A stretch of 64,000 nt of DNA. It comes from Ancistrus triradiatus. Its lineage: Eukaryota; Chordata; Actinopteri; Siluriformes; Loricariidae. The stretch spans positions 248,001-312,000 of the forward strand of contig JAJAGP010000340.1 of NCBI GenBank assembly GCA_025084515.1. Direction: 5' to 3'. Position numbers and translations under genes: made by a program. Shown one piece after another: positions 20,061-32,224 of this stretch. The stretch's first letter is position 1, and every line of letters starts with the position of its first letter. Under the pieces are notes generated by a model, which made no database searches, was not told where the DNA came from, and saw only the letters and a program-made list of their open reading frames with translations.

Positions 20061-20615
20061 GAAGCCAGGAAATGTGCCTGCTAATGGGATTATTTTGAGT
20101 AAAGCAACAACAGAAGATATTTCATTAAATACACAAATATGGTACTGTTTTTGAAAATTCATCCCTGATTACTATATTTAAAACATATAACCACATACTG
20201 TAGCTGGCACAAAAAAGACCAGCATTTTGGATGTTAGTATGCTGGTCATTTTGCAAGAACATGCAAGTTCCATGTTGGTCCATGTTGCCTGAAATCCAGG
20301 ACAGGAGAGTTAGGGTTAGTCTGTCATGACAGAAGAATTAGAATGATTTTGATTCAAATCAGAGGTTATTCTAATAACCTGTTATCAATATTATGAAGAC
20401 CATTTACAGATTCTAAGCATATGATCAAGTCACACAAACTATTATGCACAGATGACGTGTGTTCTTTTCATTTTAAACATCATCTTTTCAGCAGATAAAC
20501 ACAAACACATTTTTTATATATATTTTAAAATCCTTTCACAGTAACAGCTGCATTCTGCATTATCTTATTATTGGTACAATTAACAAAGAGCAAGAATCAT
20601 TGCCTATGTAATTTA
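20061..20615. other. Intergenic sequence
   Basis: AT-rich. GACCAGCATTTTGGATG followed by TATGCTGGTC (20218-20248) is a short inverted repeat of a dispersed fish type. Nothing else was recognised. Confidence 0.4.
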
Positions 20616-20693
20616 TCCTCCTCCTCCTCCTCCTCATACTACTACTACTACTACTACTACCACTACTACTACTACTAATAATAATAATAGTAA

Positions 20694-20728
<35 letters not shown>

Positions 20729-20735
20729 AATAATA
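20616..20735. repeat. Compound microsatellite (CCT)n-(ACT)n-(AAT)n-(AAAT)n
   Basis: Directly visible consecutive blocks, including about eight AAAT units at 20695-20729. Confidence 0.95.
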
Positions 20736-22199
20736 ATAATAACAACAAGTTAAACTTCTATAGCATCTTTCACAAACCCAGGGTCGCTTCATAATTATTT
20801 TTTGAAAAAAGTGCATTATAAACCATAGAGACCTCTCTCATTTTAGCCTGTTCACATTGCCAATTAATATAGTTACTACTTTACTATAGGACAAATATAG
20901 GACAAATACTTTAGTACATCCTTAGTCCTTAGTTTCTCACTAGAACCTGGCTCTTTTCTCTGCAAAAACAAAAAGTAGTAGGGCATCATCTATCTCGTCA
21001 TATCTTCTATCATTCTATAACAAACATTAGATGATACACATACAGGCAGTACTAGTCTAGCATTTTGGCTTAATATTGACACATTGGCCTACCAATGAAA
21101 GAAGAGCTAGCATCTTTTACTCAAATTCAAACAATGGACAGTGATTGATTGACATGCTGCAATATTATCTTGCTAGAAAAAAATGACAGCTATCTCCTAC
21201 CTAACAATAACAACATAAAGAGTGGTCTGTGATTCAGCAAAATGCGGCAAACATGAGGACTGCTGCTAATGACTGTAATGTGTTAGTGCTGAGTGATAAA
21301 GTAAAAAATCCTTATCTGTGCTACTTAGTGGAGCCACCACACCACAGACTGTGACAATATTATTTTTCATCCATGCACTTTCTATGGTTTTAACATTTCT
21401 TTTAAAAACTTCAGCTAAACAACATAATTGCTTTTTACTTTTAGGGGTGCTGGGACTCAATAACTAAACTCAAACTTAACTAATAACTTAAAAGGGGATA
21501 GACATATGATCCCAGCTTGAAATCTATATTATAGTTGGAGCTACATTTCAGATGGAGAAGATAGTACATATGTGCTACTATCCTAGCCATGTGGGTCTGA
21601 TCATGCATGGACAGAATAAAACCTTAGGGAAGGGTTCATGCTACCTTTTCAGTGGACTTCCAGATGTGACAGTTTATTCGAAAAAACAGCTTGCTGCAAG
21701 ACTGCAGATGAACAAAGGAGTGTTGTAGGTTGCAGACAATTTTGATAGGATTGTAATTGCTGTATTGTGAACTAACATCAAATCAATTGGTATAAAGAGT
21801 CCCAAATAAAGTTTTTTGTTCACACTGAACTGTTGCCTGTGATATTTTTTCCATGTGCTACACACAGACATATTGATACAGAGCAACTTAGAGAAGTGCT
21901 TTGCATACTTCTTAGCAGACATCATGCTAGTACAGATAACGTACAGCCCAAGAACACAATCCAACTGAAACAAACAACAAGCAGTCATAAAGCAGATCAA
22001 CAATAAAAGGAGTATTTTATTTGTATTCAAATATCTTTTAAAAGCTATAGATGAATATTAGGTTAAAAGTCAGTATTTCTTCAACATCTAAACTGTAGCA
22101 TGGGTGTTCACATCCAGCACACTTGTGACATTTTAGTAGCACATGATTGAATTTTTTCTACATAGTACCCAGTGTTAGATCACATCAATACATTTCACA
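20736..22199. other. Intergenic sequence
   Basis: AT-rich with short open frames only. No repeat family or gene was recognised. Confidence 0.4.
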
Positions 22200-22600
22200 T
22201 ATTACGAACAGGCCTGTGCACTTGAGAGGACTCACGGCGCTTTTATGATGCACTCCTTCGAAACGTGGCAGAATTAAGAAATAGCGATTTGTCAGTAAAA
22301 TTTTAGGGCCATGTATTGAGCATGTGTGATTTATAGGTAAGTACCCCGTTATTTAAAATAAGGGTTAATACTCCTTGAACCCTCTTGACCCTTTGCTAAA
22401 ATGTTTCCTTTGAAGCGCTGATAAACCATTTCCTACTTGTGACAGATCATAAACATGACCATCCAGCTCGATAGGCAACGCTTACGTAATCTTCCTCTTG
22501 GAGAATTTTACACAAGCAGTGCACCTTTGACCGCTCTCCTCTGCCGTCCCTGACCTCTGAACCTCCGTGTTGACTGGTCCATTTGAGGAGTAATAGCAAA
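22200..22600. other. Unique segment, candidate cis-regulatory DNA
   Basis: GC-balanced and repeat-free compared with flanks, with motifs such as GCACCTTTGACC and GATTTATAGG. Its function is unknown and the choice is by composition only. Confidence 0.25.
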
Positions 22601-22879
22601 AATGAGAGTCTTCTCTAGATCATATCTTAAGGCCTTTGGAGTGATTGATTTCACAGAGTACCTACTTATTGTTTTACAGAGTCCTCCAGTGTCTGGGGTT
22701 ATGCTATGTCTGTTAGTAAAACAGAAGGAGCATGCTATTATTGGAAAATAAAATAGAAGAAGAGAATATTGCTGGTTGGACGGGCTAAATGTTCAACTAT
22801 TATGTACATATGTTCAGGCTAAGGAAAACTTGATATCAGTATGGGAAGAGAACACAGCTGTTAAATAAATGGGTTATGG

Positions 22880-23033
22880 ACCCCTATGGGCTTAAGCCTC
22901 AACACTGTCAATCTGCCACTGTTGGACACTTGAGCAAGGCCTTTAACCCACACTTGCTTAGACTGTACATTATAAGACTGTATCAGTTGTAAGTCACTCT
23001 GAATAAGAGCGTCTCTCAAATGTAAGCATAAGT
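22880..23033 (+). repeat. tRNA-headed SINE, copy 6 (3' part)
   Basis: The body CTGCCACTGTTGGACACTTG, AGCAAGGCCTTTAACCCACA and tail CACTCTGAATAAGAGCGTCT are present; the head is decayed. Confidence 0.75.
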
Positions 23034-23084
23034 ATATAGAGTGGGGGCCAAACAAACAAAAAAATACCAGACAACCAAATCAAA

Positions 23085-23335
23085 AGGACCAAACAAGAGC
23101 AGGATAATGACCTGAAACACACATCAAAGCTTCGCAACAACTACTTAAAGAAGATCAAGAAGTACTGAGAGTCATGGATTTTCCAAGACAGTCACCTGAC
23201 TTAAACCCCATCAGTTTATGGGGGCACTTGAAGTCAGAAAGCCAAGCAATCAATTGTGTCATGCTGGATAATATGTATTGTCAGATTTTGCACAAACTTG
23301 TGCAGCCAATGTTAGTTTGAGTGCATGCTGTTCTT
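23085..23335 (+). mobile_element. Tc1/mariner transposase 3' fragment
   Basis: Plus-strand frames give QDNDLKHTSKLRNNYLKK, then a region corresponding to DLNPI-LWGHLKSEK with stops. This is the conserved D-E/D catalytic tail of Tc1-like transposases. The fragment is truncated. Confidence 0.75.
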
Positions 23336-24550
23336 ACAGCAAAATGGTAACATACTAAATACTAATGAACTCTGAAATTTATGGGGGTTTTGCATTTCAC
23401 TCAAGTTATGTTTGTTATATGACATGTAATTCCATACCACTATATTAAACTCAAGGAAAATCGAAGCATTTCACACTGTATATAGCCATCTAAATTGTTT
23501 TAAAAGTCAGAAGTTCAGGAATCCTGTTATGGTGCTATGAAGTTATGCTGGTTTATGTTACAGTAAATGCATTCATGGCACAAAACCTATGTATCAGGTT
23601 GGAAAATATGTCAAATCCATTCCAATACTGAACCTGCATATTAACTATTCTTGATAATGGTGCTCAGTATTTGGAGGTATTAGGCATCTGGAACTGAAGA
23701 CTAATTCCAGAGGAGGACGAAAATTTGTCACTATTCCTTACAGTTACAGACCATGAACTAGAAGATAGCCTTGAGCTGGGTATTATCATCCAGAAACTAT
23801 GGCAAAACATAGCAAATGGTTCCTCATAACAGCACCAGAGTGCTCTTAGCATCAGAACGTCTGTCTCTAACTCCTCAGAGAGATGACCAGAGAGGTGGGA
23901 CCACAACAGTCCCTTTCATTTGACCTATGACCTCTGACATATGGCTGGGACATTCACTAGAAAGCAAAACTGTAAAATTTGATTTGGCATTGACACTCAA
24001 TACAGGAAGCCCACACACATTGTTACCACACAACACTGACTCATGACATGACCCATGGCTCTTCTCGCAGACACGAATATTCTCTTTTCTATGCACTCTG
24101 CTTCCCAAAGTATTCTTGATTGGTTAACACTACACTGCATAATGCTCAGTTTTGTCTGATGATGGACATGTTCATTGAACAATTTAAGAATGCAGACTGC
24201 AGTTTGTTTACGTAGCCATGAAGAAGGGTAAGTGTTGGTTAATACAGTTTACTGTGTTCATATACTTCTTCATCAGTGTATTTGAATTCATTTGTCATGT
24301 AAAACTACAACTTATACCCTTCTTGAATTGGTCATGTGACAAAAAATGTTTCCAAGCATAAAATTAGTTACACCCACCATAAAGCAGATATTTATTTTCC
24401 TCAAAAGTCTCAAAACTGGTTGCTGGCCAGACTCTGAGATCTGAGCAGAACGTATGATAAGATAAGTATGAACTGACACATTCTTGTGTAAAGTGGGTCA
24501 GAATGCCACAAAGTGGAAAATGGTGTTACCTCATTTGGTACGAAAAAACC
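23336..24550. other. Intergenic sequence
   Basis: No gene was recognised. Part of 24340-24550 may belong to the adjacent mariner relic. Confidence 0.4.
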
Positions 24551-24559
24551 AAATAACCA

Positions 24560-24760
24560 AATTTGGGACATCGTGACTTGCCAGTTAAGTCATTACAGCT
24601 CATTCTCCTCACAATATTCCAAAGAACATCTTGTGATGTTACTGAATACTTGGCTTTCTCTGTCTTCATGTGCCCCCATAACTGTTCAGTAGGGTTTAGG
24701 TCAGGTTACTTTGTTGCAACGTCCATGACAGTCAGCACTCCTTGATCTTCTTTGGTCATG
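24560..24760 (-). mobile_element. Mariner/Tc1 transposase fragment
   Basis: On the minus strand the DLNPTEQLWGHMKTEKA stretch is readable across an in-frame stop. It ends at GTCCATGACAGTCAGCACTC, a sequence repeated at 32109-32128, which shows that both loci hold the same family. Confidence 0.7.
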
Positions 24761-24828
24761 GAAGCTAATGAGCAACTAGTAAATGCTGTTGTTTATTCTT
24801 GATGATGATGGCAGTATGGCCATGCATT

Positions 24829-25025
24829 ACATTACATTTACATTTACATAATTTAGCAGACACCCTTATCCAGAGCGACTTATAATTGGTACAATCTTAC
24901 AATCCAAGCAATTGTGGGTTAAGGGACTTGCTCAAGGACCCAACAGTAGCGGCTTGGCAGAGGTGGGATTTGAACCCTGGACCTTTTGGTCCATAGTCCA
25001 GTACCTTAACTGCTAGGCTACCACT
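24829..25025 (-). repeat. tRNA-headed SINE, copy 7
   Basis: Complete inverse-orientation copy with B-box, body and tail. About 200 bp from copy 8 in opposite orientation. Confidence 0.85.
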
Positions 25026-25225
25026 GGTTATTATCATAACCAGACTTGATTATTACTACTCTTTATGAAAAATAAGTACATTATTAATGTGATTTATAAG
25101 GCCATGCTGGGCTGACATTGGATGACGAGAGTTCGAAATACTGTAACATATTTGAGTAAGCTGTCTAATCAACTTACCGTTGTAATTCTAGATAACTACA
25201 CGAGGCTGATCAAATGCATCTAGTC

Positions 25226-25401
25226 AGGACTGTGGTAGCCTAGCGGGTAAGGTACTGGACAATGGACCAGAAGGTCGAGGGTTCAAATCCGACCTCTGCC
25301 AAGTTGCCACTGTTGGGTCCTTGAGCAAGGCCCTTAACGCACAATTGTATCAACTGTAAGTCGCTCTGGATAAGGGCGTCTGCTAAATGCTGTAAATGTA
25401 G
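25226..25401 (+). repeat. tRNA-headed SINE, copy 8
   Basis: The best-preserved copy: GACTGTGGTAGCCTAGCGGG head, GGGTTCAAATCCGACCTCTG, body and tail GATAAGGGCGTCTGCTAAAT then GCTGTAAATGTA. It lacks only a few body bases. Confidence 0.88.
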
Positions 25402-25549
25402 TTGTTACTCAGTGCACTTGTCATTTTAGTATCATTTGGTAGGAATTGCCTGTGTAACACTAGCTCCTGTAAAAGAGTGTAGGAAATAATTAAGTACTAA
25501 AGGCTAAAAAAGTACTTTACATAAAATATCTAATATCTTATATATGTAG

Positions 25550-25597
25550 AGGTGGGATTTGAACCCTGGACCATTTGGTCTAAAGTCCAAGTACCTA
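25550..25597 (-). repeat. SINE head fragment
   Basis: GAGGTGGGATTTGAACCCTG followed by GACCATTTGGTC is the inverse B-box part of the SINE, with no body or tail. Confidence 0.6.
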
Positions 25598-25649
25598 CAA
25601 AATACATTTTTGCATGGACACATTACATGCAAATTGAGATATGTTCTAT

Positions 25650-26010
25650 GTACAGATGGATGACAAATTAAATGAAAATCCTGAATAAATGATGGGTAGC
25701 ATCACTAAAAATCAATACAAAGATATTCTGACTGATCACTTGGCCACTAAGATGGAACGTTTCTTCCTGATGGGAGTGTCTATCTCTTCTAAGATGACAA
25801 TATGCCCATCCACAGGGACTGAGGGGGTCACTGAATAGTTAGATGAGTATGAAATTATATGTTGTGCCCTTAGTTTCCAACTCTAAACCCACTGAGACTA
25901 TTGGAGGCTGTTTGGAGACAGTTATCAGAAAGCATGCTTCACCATCAAGACACTACATAAAGAATTTAGGTTACAGTTCCAGGGACTTGTAGGCTGTTTA
26001 CCAAGGGTTG
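25650..26010 (+). mobile_element. Decayed DNA transposon remnant
   Basis: It starts ACAGATGGATGACAAATTAA, like the inverted end of a widespread fish DNA element (ACAG.TGGGTGACAAATTAAAG). It continues with GATGACAATATGCCCATCCA and AGTTCCAGGGACTTGTAG, which recall the 3' transposase part of that family. The right inverted end is not found. Confidence 0.5.
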
Positions 26011-26930
26011 CCTTTGCATACACTTTGAACTAAGGTATACAATGGAGGACTAAAAATCTAGCACTGCTGTAGGGAACATATTTATATTTTTCATTATTCT
26101 CGTTTAATTCATTTTCATTACACTTCTGTTCATTACAATTCATATAATCGCATAACAATTTAAGAGCAATGGTAACTTTGAAAGAGAGTGCACTAATATT
26201 TACAGAAGTAGATGGGATGTTATGTCTGTTAATACCATGTTGATCGCGCAGTGATTTCATATGGTTTGTTAGATGCTACTTGAAACCCAGTGTATGACCT
26301 TTTGTCAAATGGATATAATCAATACAAAAGCAAATCCACCTATTCATTAATGATATATCAGGAGTCTAGCTGTCAATAACACAGGCCTAAGTGCAGCTTA
26401 GAGAATTCTGTGCTGTGAGATGTAGGACTGCAATACAGAAACACATACTGATGACATTAAAACCTCTCTCTAATTGCCATCGACGGCAATTTTAGTGCCA
26501 TTTTGGACGCTGATGACAATTTTCTTGGAGGCATGTTAATAGCTAAGAAACTCATTTTGATTTAAACGAGTTGATATATTTTTAAGGATTTGATTCTGTT
26601 GTTTACAGATAAGCTTGGTGTGAATAAAGAAGCTAAAGCTTTATAACGCGATTCCTCACGTTACTATTGGCTCCTGCATCCTAGGGAGACATTGTTCCAG
26701 ATAGATTGTTCTTATATCAGACAGATGTGGATTAGCATGTAGGCCATGGTGTTTAAAGGAACAGCTACTTTACATATGATAAAAATCTTTTTCGGCTGCT
26801 CCTGTTAAGGGTCGATACAGCAAAGTAGAAATAGTTGATCTGGTATAGGTTTAACAAATGCCCTTCATATAAGACCCTTCAGAAAAACCCTGAGAAATAT
26901 GAAAACAAATGACGTTGTGTATTGTTTCTG
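26011..26930. other. Intergenic sequence
   Basis: AT-rich and unique. A small perfect inverted repeat AATTGCC-atcgac-GGCAATT lies at about 26474-26493. No gene was recognised. Confidence 0.4.
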
Positions 26931-26934
26931 GGAC

Positions 26935-27170
26935 TACTTGGGTGGCAGAGTGGCACAAGGGATTAGTGCAGTTACCTCACAGCTCCAGAAATCCTTGATT
27001 CGATCCTGACCTTGGTCTCCACCTGTGTGGAGTTTGTATATTCTCCCAGTGTAGGTGTTGATTTACTCTGGGTACTTTGGTTTCTTCCCACAATCCAAAG
27101 ACATGCATTAGATTAATTGGTTGCACTAAATTGCCATAATGTTTCTGATAGGTGCTGATGCGATGTTAAA
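26935..27170 (+). repeat. Common fish repeat with tRNA-like head (CTCACAGC...TCCAAAGACATGCA type)
   Basis: The order GGCAGAGTGGCACAAGGGAT, TTACCTCACAGCTCCAGAAA, GATTCGATCC, TGTGTGGAGTTTGTATATTC and CAATCCAAAGACATGCATTA is that of a repeat found across teleosts. This copy is moderately diverged. Confidence 0.75.
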
Positions 27171-27835
27171 TAAATAATCAAACAAAACCATTCCAGGACT
27201 ACGCATGTCTTTACCATGAAAAATGGATCCTAGAAATATAGAGAAGCTGTTTACTCAGTTTTACCTACAGTATATGGGTGTTGGATTCCCTGTTTCTTTG
27301 AGTGTATCTGTTTTAGTTTTGTGCACCAATGAATGATTAGTTAGTACAGCTCAGCACTTAAGATTCAGGACTTAAGACTTAAAATGCTAGACATAATTCA
27401 AGCAGTGAGCTTGTTTCCTCTCAGTGTTTGGTTCTTCCCTGTTCTAGGGTGGTTCGGATGGCTAGAACTGGCAGTACCAGTCTAAGTGAAAAGTTGGGCC
27501 ACAAGATACTACATGGAATTTACTCTGCATGATCTTACTAAAATGGCATGGTGTTCAAGGAACTGCAGCCCAGGGGCACTGTGGACATGTGGACTGTACG
27601 TGGTGTTTCATTAATCATCTATTGATCAGTAACTGAAGTAAATATACCAGCATGAATATGGCTACAAATTTGGGAGATTGTAGTTATAGCCTGTGTTTTC
27701 TTTTTTGTGTACAATAGGATGAAACTAGGCTATATATCATTAAACAATCTTCTTTCCAGAAGAAAGTATTTGTGTATTACTGCTGTGGTTATGTACAATA
27801 CAGTGAAAAAATCTTAAGCATTCTATATTTTTCTA
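27171..27835. other. Intergenic sequence
   Basis: No gene or repeat was recognised. Confidence 0.4.
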
Positions 27836-27837
27836 TT

Positions 27838-28534
27838 TATATTCTGATTATTCTTTATTTAAGTTTTAGTGGTTACTGTACTGTACAGTTTTACATTTAC
27901 AGACTGCAGTAATCTGTTTCTCTACATAATTAGTTTGGCCCCTTTACTCTGTTCTCTAATGGCCAGGACCACCACAGATCAGCTATTTGGCTGGTGAATC
28001 ATTCTCAGCACTGCACCGGCACTGACGTGGTGGTGGTGTGGTATTGTGTGTTGTGCTGGCACGATCGGATCAGACGCAGCAATGTTGCTCAAGTTTTAAA
28101 ACACTGTTCACTCACTGTCCACTTTATTAGAGACATATAAGCTCATCTTTTGCTGCACAGTTAGTTTTAATCATCCTCTAATCCTTCATCAGTGCACAGA
28201 GGACGCTGCCCACAGGTTGCTGCTGGCTGGACATTTTTGGCTGGTGGACTATTTTCAATCCAGCAGTTACACTGAGGTGGTTTAAAACTCCAGCAGCATT
28301 GCTGTGTCTGATCCACTCGTATCAGTGCAACACATTAACACACCACCACCACATCAGTGTCACTGCAGTCCTGAGATTGATCCACCACCCTGATCTATAC
28401 CTGACCTTTAGAGAACAGAGTAAAGGGGACTAACAAAGTATGTAGAGAAACAGATGGACTACAAAAATCTGTAATTTTAGAACTACAAAGTACAGTGACC
28501 ACTAAAACTTAAATAAAGAATAAGCAGAATATAA
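27838..28534. mobile_element. ~700 bp imperfect palindrome, foldback DNA element
   Basis: The left arm (TTTATTTAAGTTTTAGTGGT, CTGTTTCTCTACATA, CCTTTACTCTGTTCTCTAA, GATCAGCTATTTGG, GACGTGGTGGTGGTGTG, AGTTTTAAAACAC) returns in inverse order in the right arm up to 28534. The arms are about 250-300 bp around a short centre. This structure is that of a long-TIR non-autonomous DNA transposon. Confidence 0.75.
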
Positions 28535-29789
28535 ACTGGAAAACTGGATGAAACAATGTCTTTGGTGGGCATTTCAATTTGGGCTGCAGCACCAGTTTTA
28601 TAGTCCACCACCAGTAACTTGGGATCGAGCCCTGTTGGTAGCTTCTGTGGGGTTACCACATGGTGGAAAAACCTTGAGTTGGTAGGACATTCTCTTACGC
28701 CTATCAACAAAACCTTTTACTGTGAAAAAAAAATAGTGTAAAAAATGAGTTTTTGTTTGTCTTTATTTGTTTCTTCATTATGTAATCCCATATTTTAAAT
28801 GTTCACTAGCAGATTTCAACAGTGGTCCCTAGGCTAACAGGTATTGCTTCTTTTTTTGTACTATGAAACTTGTCAAAATTTTCATATATGGCAATCGCAC
28901 ATGCACCACAGATGCTGTGGGTAGGGATGAGGTGGAACAATGCTGGAGTATTCCTTTCAATTTGCAGATCTGCTCATCGAGTTGCTCTTAACAATATGCG
29001 CCCACACATTTCTCAGCTGGTGTAATACAAAATGTTTATGTCAACAGTCATGCTGGGCTATTTTTGCTGAAAGCTTTTGAAGCTAAGTTGGAGTCTCGAT
29101 GTAGGTCTAATCAAGGACAAGAGATTGCACAGATGGAAACAAGACATGCCGGTTTTATAACAGGAGACGTTTTCACACCCGAGTCAAGGATTTACAATCA
29201 ATAATATTAACCATGCCTTTGCAGTCCTCAGGAGGTTTTCCAGCATTGTTAGACGAGCTTCGTTTTGGCATTCTGGCCTCCTCTGGTGAATGAGAGCTCT
29301 TCAATCAGTTTAGAAAACCATCATCCAGTGCAGATCCTGATTACTGACAGCGTTTTGGTCAAGAACACAGGGCAGATGTTCATTGGTGGAGAAAACAAAT
29401 TTTTCACCCAGAATGGCCCTTTTGCATTTTGGAGAGTTTTGTATAATAGCTATTTCAAATGGATCAACAGTAATGGATCATCATTCTTATTAGGTTAAAA
29501 AAGGCATTATATTGATTGATGGGTGGGCTTGCCATGTCAAAGCAGACTGCCTGGCTGCACAAGAGCCAGAACCACTTATTTTCTTTTGTGGCTGTTGAAC
29601 ATAACACGTCTGAGTCTGAATGAAGTGGCTATTGTATGTGACTGGTGTGCTGTTGATTCTGCACAATGCAAAGCCCATAACCCCCCTTCAGGACAAGAAG
29701 GCTGCAGACCGCAGCCACACCATTTCAGCAACGGCAGAGGTGGCTAGAAGAGTGCGAGTGTTTTCCTGCTCACCTTAATTCCAAAGATT
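28535..29789. other. Intergenic sequence with candidate regulatory segment
   Basis: 29040-29480 is repeat-free and compositionally balanced; no gene was recognised. The rest is AT-rich. Confidence 0.35.
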
Positions 29790-29960
29790 ATTTGTCATCT
29801 GCAGAGTTAAGGATTTTTAAAAGTCAACCTGCAGCCCACCGCCTCCCTCTCCTCCTCCCTCCCTCCGCCGCCCCCAATCCCCCTGATGCTACCCGGCTGC
29901 GATCAATACCATATTGATCAACTCTCTCTATCGCTGGCCAACCAGACTAATCACCTACAC
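29790..29960. promoter_or_regulatory. Candidate regulatory segment with inverted Onecut-type sites
   Basis: A CT-rich block (29845-29880) is followed by GATCAATACCATATTGATC (29901-29919), an inverted pair of the ATCAATA/TATTGAT core bound by Onecut (HNF6) proteins. It is 13.7 kb upstream of the onecut3 start. Function is inferred from the motif alone. Confidence 0.3.
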
Positions 29961-30159
29961 ATAGGCTCAACACTCTCACTCTCACTCTGACTCTCATACT
30001 GTAAGAAAATAACACACCCAGTACACACATCCAGTATCACCACTATGCATGCATGCAAACACAACAGAACAACCTGGACATGGACACTGCTGTCCCCCTG
30101 CTTGTGCTGTAAATCATTTAGTTAGAAGCTACTCTCTTCTAACTGCATTTAAATATAAT

Positions 30160-30172
30160 AGACAGACAGACA

Positions 30173-30203
<31 letters not shown>
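30160..30203. repeat. (GACA)n-(CA)n microsatellite
   Basis: Four GACA units followed by about 15 CA units, directly visible. Confidence 0.95.
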
Positions 30204-30204
<1 letters not shown>

Positions 30205-31440
30205 GTTTGCGATGTTCTGATGGTTTGCATAAAGCAAAAGCTGCCATTGCTCGTGCAATTTCAAGCAGCCTTACTGGACTAAATGGCATGCTTTCCTCAC
30301 ACCATATTTCTGCTCCTCTCCATCTTCCTTTGTTCCCCCTCACAAAATCAATATGCCTGTGGAAAAAGGCAGCCATATTTCTCTTCTGGTTATGAGTGGA
30401 GATTTGAAAAGATACTGAAGCAGCAGGGTTAGAATTAGAGCATCTTTAAATATAGCAGGAACGCATGAGAAAGAGTGCATACGCTTACAGTGTGCTTGCT
30501 GCTTGAGGTTAATACTGAGGAAAGATGCCCATGGTTATTGAACACCTTAAAGGAATATTCCAGTGTTTCTAATCAACCACTTGCTTAAGATATTTGAGAA
30601 CCGCATACAAAGCTTTTACCATGCTTTCATGTACTGAGAAAAGAACGGAAAATCGATTAACTTGAAGGGTTGTAGCTGATTTCTGTCAATACATACGTAA
30701 AATATGTAATGTGTAAGAAACAGTTTTAAATGACCTGGAGTTTTACATGAATTAAACATGGTCTGATCTTCAAGACCTCATTCTAACTGTGTAGCTTCAT
30801 GATCTGGAGATGCTTTGCTGTCTCAGGAGCTTGACAGCTTGCAGTCATATATATATATATAGGCAGTGACTCAAACCCACAAGTAAATCAACAACAAAAT
30901 GGTTTAAAATTAGATACTGCATGTTTTCAAATGGTCATGTCAAAGTCCAGACCTTGCGGTCTAGAAATCCTGAAATGGTCCAAAACCATCCTTGTATATG
31001 TGCAAATCGGATCCGCAGCTATATGAAACATTATCAATGCCGAAGGAGGTTTTACTAGTTATTAAATCAAAGGTTTAAATAATTTTTCCAGCCTGGGCTG
31101 TGAATGATTAATCAATGTGTCTAATAATGCATGAAAAGTAAAGTTGTTTGTGTGTTATTAGTTCAGGCAAAATGATTTGGTCTCTTATTATGGCTTGAAT
31201 GAAGCTTAGAGCCCATTTTACGAGTAATTAATGCAGAAATCCTTTTCATTTGGAAGGGTTCACAAACTTTTTAGCAAATAGTTTGTACAAGTTTATAGGG
31301 TTGTGTTCAGAACTTACAACTGTCTATACATTATTAGGCACAGGCACATAAATACTCCCCGGATAAAAAAGTAGTCACCTTGAGTGTTTAAGTAGGTAGT
31401 AACTTCAGGCTTCTTCAGATGGCATTATTCTAGGATGATC
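30204..31440. other. Intergenic sequence
   Basis: No gene was recognised. A short (AT)n is at 30849-30861. Confidence 0.4.
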
Positions 31441-31504
31441 GGGCTATAAATACCTGTGGGGTGTCTGATGTAATTCATAGATTGAGAAGAGGTGGTACAG
31501 TGGA

Positions 31505-31625
31505 GTGAATGTCTCGTTTGATGTGTTTAAAATGGGACGCAAAGCAGATGTTAATGATCGGCAAAAAGGAGTGATTGCATTTGGGTGTGTCAAAGGCCAC
31601 AGTGTGACTATATATAATGAACCAA
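31505..31625 (+). mobile_element. Tc1-like transposase N-terminal fragment
   Basis: The plus strand reads MGRKADVNDRQKGVIAFG then CVKGHSVT from 31532, resembling the first helix-turn-helix of Tc1-type transposases. It is cut short near 31625, where another repeat begins. Confidence 0.5.
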
Positions 31626-31639
31626 AACATCTCATTTTA

Positions 31640-31955
31640 CCTCTCTTATGCTGGTCAGTGATGCAGGGGAGTCTGGAGCCTATCCATGAATTCAGTGGGC
31701 ACAGGCAGAGGTACTACCTTGCAAGCCAAATTCAGGGTTTGAATCCAGGTCCTAAGATACTGCCACAGGAGCTGTGCATATAGGTTGACAGTTGACCTAA
31801 TGCGTGCCAGAGGAATCTTCCATACCCAGTGAAAAGCCACACTAACATGACGGGTAATGTGCAATCTCCACACAGATGATGACCAGCAATTGGATCCGGG
31901 TCTCTGGAGATGTTAGCAGATAGTGCTAAGAAACTGCGTTACCATACCACCCTGA
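31640..31955 (-). repeat. Decayed copy of the common tRNA-headed fish repeat
   Basis: It contains, inverted, GCAATCTCCACACAGATGAT, GGATCCGGGTCTCTGG and a CCATACCACCCTGAA end that correspond to the tRNA-like head. It inserted into the transposase fragment upstream. Confidence 0.5.
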
Positions 31956-31979
31956 AAAGTTGAATCTATGAAACAATGT

Positions 31980-32140
31980 TTTGATAAATGTTAATGACAG
32001 AATGTTGTATCCAACAAGGCTGTGCAAAAAAAATCTGATGATCCATGTTATCCCAGCATGATTTTACAATATTCCAAAGTTTTGCTCAAGTGACAGTGTT
32101 GGAAAGTCCATGGCAGTCAGCACTCCTTGATTTTCGTTGT
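31980..32140 (-). mobile_element. Mariner/Tc1 fragment, same family as 24560-24760
   Basis: It shares CAATATTCCAAAG and CAGTCAGCACTCCTTGAT with the 24.6 kb copy in the same order, with an internal deletion. Confidence 0.6.
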
Positions 32141-32224
32141 TGTTCAAGTACTTGCAAAGCTTTCATATGTGTCTCCAGAAAGATCCACATAAATATTTTC
32201 ACTGGTGTGCACAGATTTTTGACT

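Noticed and set aside
25226..25300. Possible tRNA gene
   Set aside because: A- and B-box are present but the sequence is the SINE head, followed by SINE body and tail, and recurs many times.
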